Positions 52,061 to 57,203 of a DNA stretch of 57,203 bases are shown piece by piece. A program made the position numbers and the translations under genes. Under the pieces are notes generated by a model. The model was given only the letters and a program-made list of their open reading frames with translations, was not told the origin of the DNA and ran no database searches. The DNA comes from an uncultured Alphaproteobacteria bacterium (lineage in GTDB: Bacteria; Pseudomonadota; Alphaproteobacteria; RF32; CAG-239): assembly GCA_947588655.1 (NCBI GenBank), contig CANPYS010000007.1:1-57203 (forward strand). The letters are read 5' to 3'. Every line of letters begins with the position of its first letter. Position 1 is the first letter of the stretch.

Positions 52061-53704
52061 CTATTTTTGGAGTTGATATATAATCATCGTAGACTGATCT
52101 GGCAACGCAAAAGGTTGCGCTTCAACCACCTGCCCGTCATCACGCTCCGCCAAAAAGCGCGCGCAGACATCAAACATTTGGCGCATCATCTGAAGTTTAA
52201 GAACATTCCAGTCTTCCGCCGATTGGAAAAAGCCCTTTTGCATATCTAAAACCTCTGAAACAAAAGGCATTTCTTGCAATTGCTCGGGCGAAACATTCCA
52301 AAAGCGGCAGTATGCCGGATTATAAAACCGCAAATGCCTATCAGCGCCAAACACCACAATTGGTTTATCCATGTGTTCCAAAATATTTTGCTGAACACCA
52401 ATAAATTCATTAAGCATACGCGTTGCCGCAAGCCTATCTGAAACATCTTCATAGGCAAACATTAAACCGTTGGGATGCACAGCAACCAAGCGCCGCACCG
52501 TGCGTCCGTCAGGTAAATGCATCAAAAGTTCCTGCGGTTCAATCAGGTTTTGAAAAAGCTTTTCCTCCGCGTTTTTATAAGACTTAAAATCACTAACTTC
52601 CGGCAACAGCCGATTATCGCGCACTGCTTCCAAAAAGTCTTGATAAGAGGGCGTATTATCTAAAAATTCTTTTTTCAACTGCCACATTTTCATAAAAGCT
52701 TCGTTATAAAAAACAAGCTTTTTTTCAGGGTTAAAAAGCGCAAACGCCGTTCCCAAAGCCGAAAGCACATTCAAATGCGCGTCTTGATGAATTTGAAAGC
52801 GCCGCTTAACTTCATCAAGCTCTGAAACATCGGTTAGCATGCCGACAGTTCCCGATTCGCTTGTTGATTTTGAAGGATGAAGAGGTGTTTCAAGAGCCTC
52901 AAACAAATAAACGCGCCCTGCCACAACAATATGCAGATTTTCTTTTTGAGTTTTGCCCGATTCTTGCGCTTTTTGCGCCATATTTTTCAAGAACAAATCT
53001 GTTTGCGGATTAATTTCAAACGGATTTTGCGCCCCACCATGACAAAGCGCCTTATAATAAGCGTTTGCCAAGATAATTTCCGATTTTTCATTTCTTAGCC
53101 AAACCGGCGTATTCATTTGTTCAAACATATTTTGATAAAGTGTCAATTGGCGAACAAAGTCATCTTTTTCCGCCCGGAGATGATTAATTTCAAGCATTTC
53201 AGGGCTTAAATCTTTAAACCAGATTGTATCAGCATACAAATTACCATCTGCGCCATTAATTTTAAGCCCCCAAACAGCCAAAATCTGCTGATTTTCTTTA
53301 AGCTTGGCGCGATATTCAAAATCAAGTCCATCTGTGCGGAGCTTTTGGACATAAGCTTTAATTTGAAGAGCGTCATTTTCCTCAAAAGCGCTCAAAACAT
53401 CGTCAAACGAAGCGCTTGTTCCTTGCTTAAGGTTAAGCATAACCGCCAACCGCCGTGAGCATTTCTCACGCACATTACGACGCGGATCTTTAATGCGCTC
53501 ATCAGGATAAATAAAGGCAAAGCACCCCTCTTGCAAAGCGTAAAGTGTTTCGGCATAACGTTCACGATCGCGATTCAAAAAATAATTTTTTTGTTTCAAG
53601 CGGGCAATCGTTATCCGCAAAAAAATAACGACACCAGCCAAAACAGCGCCCAGCCCAAGGCAAATAACAAGCAAATCTTTTAATGTGGTAACATTCATCA
53701 TCAA
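52061..53704 (-). CDS. DivL-like PAS protein lacking the kinase domain
   Basis: This 547-residue membrane-anchored protein has a single N-terminal helix (about 8-30) and four or more PAS-like modules. Residues 310-547 match the DivL/PAS7-type region: LSALGTAFALFNPEKKLVFY, YEDVSDRLAATRMLNEFIGV and VVFGADRHLRFYNPAYCRFW. In DivL the next element would be a HisKA domain. Here the protein ends at TMIIYQLQK and no HisKA or ATPase follows in any frame I can see. It may control CckA by protein contact alone (inference). It is divergent from tsaB. Confidence 0.8.
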   Translation of the reverse strand: MMMNVTTLKDLLVICLGLGAVLAGVVIFLRITIARLKQKNYFLNRDRERYAETLYALQEGCFAFIYPDERIKDPRRNVREKCSRRLAVMLNLKQGTSASFDDVLSAFEENDALQIKAYVQKLRTDGLDFEYRAKLKENQQILAVWGLKINGADGNLYADTIWFKDLSPEMLEINHLRAEKDDFVRQLTLYQNMFEQMNTPVWLRNEKSEIILANAYYKALCHGGAQNPFEINPQTDLFLKNMAQKAQESGKTQKENLHIVVAGRVYLFEALETPLHPSKSTSESGTVGMLTDVSELDEVKRRFQIHQDAHLNVLSALGTAFALFNPEKKLVFYNEAFMKMWQLKKEFLDNTPSYQDFLEAVRDNRLLPEVSDFKSYKNAEEKLFQNLIEPQELLMHLPDGRTVRRLVAVHPNGLMFAYEDVSDRLAATRMLNEFIGVQQNILEHMDKPIVVFGADRHLRFYNPAYCRFWNVSPEQLQEMPFVSEVLDMQKGFFQSAEDWNVLKLQMMRQMFDVCARFLAERDDGQVVEAQPFALPDQSTMIIYQLQK

Positions 53705-53787
53705 CCGCTTAAAAAAATTATTGTTTACAAAACGATTCTATCGTATAACCGAAAATACGCAAATTAATTTTTAAGGACAGTGAATAA

Positions 53788-54444
53788 ATGTACAGTCTTA
53801 GTTTTGACACAACCGCTTCATATTGTTCGGTGGCGCTTTATAAAGAAAACGCTTTGCAAGCCCGCTTTGAAAAACAAATGGAATTTGGTCATGCCGAGTC
53901 TTTGCTAATTGAAATTCAAAATATTTTGGAAAAAGAAAAGCTTCAATTTACAGATTTAAGTCTCGTTAATGTTTGCACTGGTCCGGGTTCATTTACGGGT
54001 GTTCGCTCAAGCTTAGCGGCGGCAAGGACTTTTGCTTTGGCTTGTCCCAAGCTTCAAGTTTGCGGTGTTTCAGCCTTTGAGGCTTATGCCGATTCTCTAG
54101 AGCCTTCCGAGCAAGCAGAAATCAATGCCGTGCTTATTGAAACAAAGCGCGAGGACTATTATGTACAATATTACGACCAAAATATGGAAAAACTTGAACC
54201 ACCTTCAACGGCCTTTGAAGATAACATTTTAGAAAAGCTTCGTGGCAAAAAGGTTTCATTGGCAGGCGATGCTGTGGAGCGTTTTTTAAACAAGCCCCGT
54301 GGTTTAAGCCTGCATGCGCTTAAGTTTTTTGACCATGTTCCGCTTGAAAATTTGGCGCGCCACGGCTTAAAGAAATACCGCCAAAAAAAGACTGATTATC
54401 CCAAGCCGCTATATTTAAAAGCGCCTGATGTATGCATAAAATAA
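53788..54444 (+). CDS. tsaB: tRNA t6A synthesis protein TsaB
   Basis: This 218-residue ASKHA-fold protein is the partner of TsaD in the N6-threonylcarbamoyladenosine (t6A37) modification of tRNA. Motifs are LSFDTTASYCSVALY at the start and GPGSFTGVRSSLAAART. The ribosome site is AAGGACA. It is divergent from the DivL-like gene and upstream of ihfB by 82 bases. The usual partners tsaE and rimI are not adjacent. Confidence 0.93.
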   Translation: MYSLSFDTTASYCSVALYKENALQARFEKQMEFGHAESLLIEIQNILEKEKLQFTDLSLVNVCTGPGSFTGVRSSLAAARTFALACPKLQVCGVSAFEAYADSLEPSEQAEINAVLIETKREDYYVQYYDQNMEKLEPPSTAFEDNILEKLRGKKVSLAGDAVERFLNKPRGLSLHALKFFDHVPLENLARHGLKKYRQKKTDYPKPLYLKAPDVCIK

Positions 54445-54526
54445 AAAAAGTAGTGGAAATCAGAATATTTTACGTATAAACTCAGAGCAGAAATTTAAGT
54501 TTAACAATAATAAAAGTGAGGCAAAA

Positions 54527-54832
54527 TTGACAAAGTCAGAATTAATTTCAAAAATAGCGGCTAGAAATCCAAACCTGTTACAACGCGATGTTGAGCATAT
54601 TGTTGAAATCATCATTGAATCAATCACGCAAGCGCTTATTCATGGTGATCGGGTTGAGTTTAGAGGTTTTGGCGTATTTTCGGTTCATATCAGACCGGCG
54701 CGTATGGCTAAAAATCCGCGCACGGGCGAAGATATCCACATTGGCGAACGTTGGTCACCTCATTTTAAGGCCGGCAGAGAACTCCTTTCTATGATTAACG
54801 GTGGAAAACTTTACTCAACGAGGCGTAAGTAA
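54527..54832 (+). CDS. ihfB: Integration host factor subunit beta
   Basis: This 101-residue DNA-bending protein has the DNABII arm RPARMAKNPRTGEDIHIGER, carrying the intercalating-proline region, and FKAGRELLSMIN. IHF bends DNA and supports recombination, replication and transcription. It starts with TTG, supported by GTGAGG 7 bases upstream, giving the expected family N-terminus. The lapA-like gene overlaps its stop by one base (TAATG). Confidence 0.93.
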   Translation: MTKSELISKIAARNPNLLQRDVEHIVEIIIESITQALIHGDRVEFRGFGVFSVHIRPARMAKNPRTGEDIHIGERWSPHFKAGRELLSMINGGKLYSTRRK

Positions 54833-55215
54833 TGAATTTTTTGCGGTTGCTTATTAAAATTCCGTTGTTGGTGATTGTCATTATTTTTGCTGTCATCAAC
54901 AACGATTTTGCAACCTTTAACATTAAGCCGTTTGATATAAGTATCACGGTTTCATTAAGTGTTTTGATTTTGGCATTGTTTTTTGCGGGCTATTTGCTTG
55001 GGCGTATAGATTCTTTTGTGGCAAATGCGCCGTTGCGCGCACAATTACGGAGTCAAAAAAAGACCAACAAAGCCTTAAACAAAGAGCATGAAAAGCTAAA
55101 TGCGACAGTTTCAAATCTTCAAGAAAACCTTGAAAATCTTAAAAATGCCGAGCCAGCTACGCCCAAAACACCTTTTAGCGAAAGATTTAAGAGCTTTTTT
55201 TCATTTAAAAAGTAA
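54832..55215 (+). CDS. LapA-domain membrane protein
   Basis: This 127-residue protein has two membrane helices (about 7-23 and 40-58). The domain includes VIIFAVINNDFATFNIKP and LALFFAGYLLGRID, as in lipopolysaccharide assembly protein A (LapA/YciS). A coiled-coil tail (about 75-110) follows. LapA with LapB regulates LpxC turnover in E. coli, and a similar role is inferred. ihfB-lapA is a common pair. accD begins 9 bases downstream. Confidence 0.8.
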   Translation: MNFLRLLIKIPLLVIVIIFAVINNDFATFNIKPFDISITVSLSVLILALFFAGYLLGRIDSFVANAPLRAQLRSQKKTNKALNKEHEKLNATVSNLQENLENLKNAEPATPKTPFSERFKSFFSFKK

Positions 55216-55224
55216 GAGGTTCAC

Positions 55225-56085
55225 ATGAACTGGCTAACAGATATTGTACGTCCGAAAATTCAAAAGACAACGCCTAAAGAAATTGCTGACAATTTATGGG
55301 TAAAGTGTCCTTCTTGCGGGCAAATGCTTTTTTCAAAAGAACTAAAGAACTCGCTTTATGTTTGTACTTCTTGCGGGCATCATTTGCGTTTATACATCAA
55401 CAAACGTTTTAAAATGCTTTTTGACGATGAAAATTTTGAAGAAATTGCCTTACCAGAAACCCCTGATGATCCACTCAAATTTAAGGATTCGCAAAAATAT
55501 ACCGATCGTTTAAGAAATTACCGCAAATCAACCGGCAATCGCGATGCTATACGAGTCGGCAAAGGCAAAATTGGCGGCATTGACGCAGTTTTGGCTGTTA
55601 TGGATTATTCTTTTATGGGTGGTTCAATGGGTACCGCGGTTGGCGAGGGCATTGTGAAAGCGGCGGAATTAGCTTTGAACCAAAAACTACCGTTAATCAC
55701 GGTTTCGTCTTCAGGTGGCGCACGCATGCAAGAAGGCATTTTATCTTTGATGCAAATGGCGCGCACAACCGCCGCAATCAATATGTTGAAAGAAAACGGC
55801 GTTCCGTTTATTTCTATTTTAACAGACCCAACAACCGGTGGTGTTTCGGCGTCTTTTGCGATGCTTGGTGATGTCAACATTGCTGAAAAGGGTTGCCTGA
55901 TAGGTTTTGCCGGCCAACGAGTAATTGAACAAACCATACGCGAAAAGTTGCCTGAGGGCTTTCAACGTGCTGAATATTTGAAAGAACATGGCATGGTAGA
56001 TATTGTTGTGGATCGGGCGCACCTGAAAGAAGAGCTTGTCAAAATTCTTAAGATTCTGACCAACAAAAACCGCCACGCCGCTTAA
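55225..56085 (+). CDS. accD: Acetyl-CoA carboxylase carboxyltransferase subunit beta
   Basis: AccD is the partner of AccA in malonyl-CoA formation. It has 286 residues (E. coli 304). The N-terminal zinc ribbon is C28-x2-C31 and C47-x2-C50 (CPSC, CTSC), followed by the carboxyltransferase crotonase-fold (GGSMGTAVGEG, SSGGARMQEG, DPTTGGVSASFAM). It follows lapA by 9 bases. folC, a frequent neighbour, does not follow. Confidence 0.96.
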   Translation: MNWLTDIVRPKIQKTTPKEIADNLWVKCPSCGQMLFSKELKNSLYVCTSCGHHLRLYINKRFKMLFDDENFEEIALPETPDDPLKFKDSQKYTDRLRNYRKSTGNRDAIRVGKGKIGGIDAVLAVMDYSFMGGSMGTAVGEGIVKAAELALNQKLPLITVSSSGGARMQEGILSLMQMARTTAAINMLKENGVPFISILTDPTTGGVSASFAMLGDVNIAEKGCLIGFAGQRVIEQTIREKLPEGFQRAEYLKEHGMVDIVVDRAHLKEELVKILKILTNKNRHAA

Positions 56086-56139
56086 AAGCCCCAAAAAAAA
56101 GTTTTTGATAATGTATATAAAATTTTAAGGAGTTTCAAA

Positions 56140-56962
56140 ATGTTAAAGTGTTTTACCCCCCCCCAACTGGCTTTTTAGGGCTGAAATTAAGAAAAAATAT
56201 GAAGATGGTTTTTTAGTTCATACGAAAAAATTTATTTACATTTTAGGTTTTAAAATAAAATCTAAGCGACTAGAAACACCTAAAGTTTTTGGCGAAAATA
56301 ATCATATTATTTTGAATGGACGTGAAGTTCAAAAAATTAAAGGTTTTAAAATTTACATTGAAGGAAACAATAATAAAGTTGAAATTTCTTTAAATGAAAA
56401 ATCTAAAATTTTTGATAATGTCATTTATATTTCGGGTAATCATAACTCTGTACATATAGAATCTCCAAATTACATGGCAGGAACAGCCATTCGTATTGGG
56501 AAAGATAGTAATCAGGTTTATGTCGGTGCAGAATCCACTTTTTGTGAAGTAAAAGTATTTATTTGTAATAGAAAAATAAGCGATTTTCATCATTGTCAAC
56601 TTTTTATTGGGAAAAATTTTTCCTGTGGTGCAAATTTGCACATCAATCTCAGTGGTATTCGGCGAAAAATCAGCATAGGTGATGACTGTATGGTTTCATG
56701 GAATGTTTATGTTTGGGCAGCGGATGGACATTTAATTTATGATAAAACTAGCGGTAAACGTTTAAACCAAGAGCAAGATGTTATGATTGGCAATCACGTT
56801 TGGATTGGGCGGCATGCTTCGGTTCACAAAGGAGCTATAGTGCCGGACGGTTGCATTGTTGGAGCAAATTCTTTTGTAACAAAAGCCTTTGATGAAAATA
56901 ATGTTATTTTGGCGGGAACACCCGCAAAAGTTGTTCGCAGAAATATCCGTTGGGAAAGATAA
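56140..56962 (+). CDS. Hexapeptide acyltransferase, frame interrupted at a 9-C tract
   Basis: The continuous frame is a 216-residue left-handed beta-helix acyltransferase from 56312. Hexapeptide turns are visible (IGKDSNQVYVGAE, VMIGNHVWIGRHASVHKGAI, GCIVGANSFVTK, then AGTPAKVVRRN at the end), as in maltose/serine/xenobiotic acetyltransferases acting on polysaccharide or lipid sugars. A perfect ribosome site (AAGGAG, 7 bases) precedes an ATG at 56140. That frame hits a stop (56176) after 12 codons. The nine Cs at 56156-56164 are the cause: with eight Cs the ATG reads straight into the acetyltransferase, making 273 residues. The shown sequence is thus an off (or miscalled) version. An internal TTG start at 56312 is a weaker alternative, with no ribosome site. 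Confidence 0.8.
56156..56164 (+). repeat. Poly-C tract of 9 bases inside the acetyltransferase start region
   Basis: Nine Cs begin 16 bases after the ATG at 56140. The reading frame is restored by the loss of one C (eight in total) or the gain of two (eleven). Slipped-strand change here would switch the enzyme on and off. Confidence 0.9.
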
Positions 56963-57041
56963 AACGGCCTAAGTCACCAACCTTAAGCCAAAGACAGAGA
57001 ATCCAAAGCAATTGGTGCTTGGAAAATGACATCACACGTAT

Positions 57042-57203
57042 GTTAGCTTGCTTTGGCGCTGACCGAAGCAAGCTAACTTTGCGTTAAGCGCAAATTTACG
57101 AGCAAGAATGTTTCGGGATCTCATAAGAGATGCTGAAACATTCTTGCTCGTAAGCTCTGCTCTTTGAGCAGTCGCTAACTCGCTTCGGTCACCGCTCTGT
57201 AAC
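57042..57203. repeat. Nested palindromic hairpins at the window edge
   Basis: Several inverted repeats follow one another: GTTAGCTTGCTT (57042-57053)/AAGCAAGCTAAC (57066-57077), TTGCG/CGCAA (57079-57093), and ACGAGCAAGAATGTTTC (57098-57114)/GAAACATTCTTGCTCGT (57135-57151), a perfect 17-bp arm with inner ATCTC/GAGAT. CTGCTC/GAGCAG (57157-57171) comes last. The element may continue beyond the window. Also, 57059-57077 is an imperfect inverted copy of 57174-57190. Confidence 0.7.

Overview
This window reads as a stretch of chromosome from a low-GC, probably host-associated alphaproteobacterium. The class assignment rests on gene content: a CckA-type hybrid kinase followed directly by an HdaA/DnaA-like ATPase, a MipZ-like ATPase, a DivL-like PAS protein, YejAB, an ELM1-family protein, a DUF1294 membrane protein and a mannose-type EIIA plus HPr regulatory PTS. 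The AT-rich composition, an L-lactate dehydrogenase and several lineage-type secreted or repeat proteins suggest a fermentative gut-type lineage. That last point is inference, since no rRNA is present.

Layout. 1-4.9 kb: a partial reverse gene, an RNase J-family nuclease, L-lactate dehydrogenase, then acpP-fabF. 5.0-7.2 kb: an accessory island with a promoter-driven structured RNA candidate, an unknown helical protein gene flanked by a 13-bp inverted repeat, an 11-C tract and two tandem 135-bp palindromic units. 7.2-21.5 kb: membrane and envelope genes (SpmA-SpmB fusion, dtd, lipoprotein pair, DUF1294, MsbA-like exporter, YbjN-like, lgt), a degenerate GGDEF protein with queA, and a 1020-residue protein of unknown function. 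21.6-26.6 kb: a TetR-MFP-RND efflux operon. 26.6-35.7 kb: a DnaJ-like protein with a DUF1349 protein, small secreted proteins, ELM1-like, yejAB, accA and a YqaA-like protein. 35.7-40.3 kb: a nitronate monooxygenase-like enzyme, then a TerY-P phospho-signalling triad (VWA, PP2C, membrane-tethered kinase) behind a 40-residue lipoprotein gene missed by length filters. 40.4-42.1 kb: a TlpA-like thioredoxin, a secreted protein with 31 cysteines, and tRNA-His. 42.2-49.1 kb: a wall and cell-cycle group (DacA-SPOR, MipZ-like, phosphoglucomutase, CckA, HdaA). 49.1-54 kb: a DNA methyltransferase at the end of an EIIA-HPr operon with a consensus promoter, an unknown charged protein, and a DivL-like PAS protein that stops before any kinase domain. 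53.8-57.2 kb: tsaB, ihfB, lapA-like, accD, a hexapeptide acetyltransferase gene interrupted at a 9-C tract, and nested palindromes at the window edge.

How it fits together. AcpP, FabF, AccA and AccD serve fatty-acid synthesis. Lgt, the MsbA-like exporter, DacA and the lipoproteins serve the envelope. CckA, HdaA, MipZ-like and DivL-like proteins form a cell-cycle set in which two members look altered: the MipZ-like protein lacks the signature lysine, and the DivL-like protein lacks the kinase. The most notable signals are the poly-C interrupted acetyltransferase (an apparent phase-variable switch), the TerY-P triad, the kinase-less DivL, the structured RNA near 5.1 kb and the tandem palindromic units near 7 kb.
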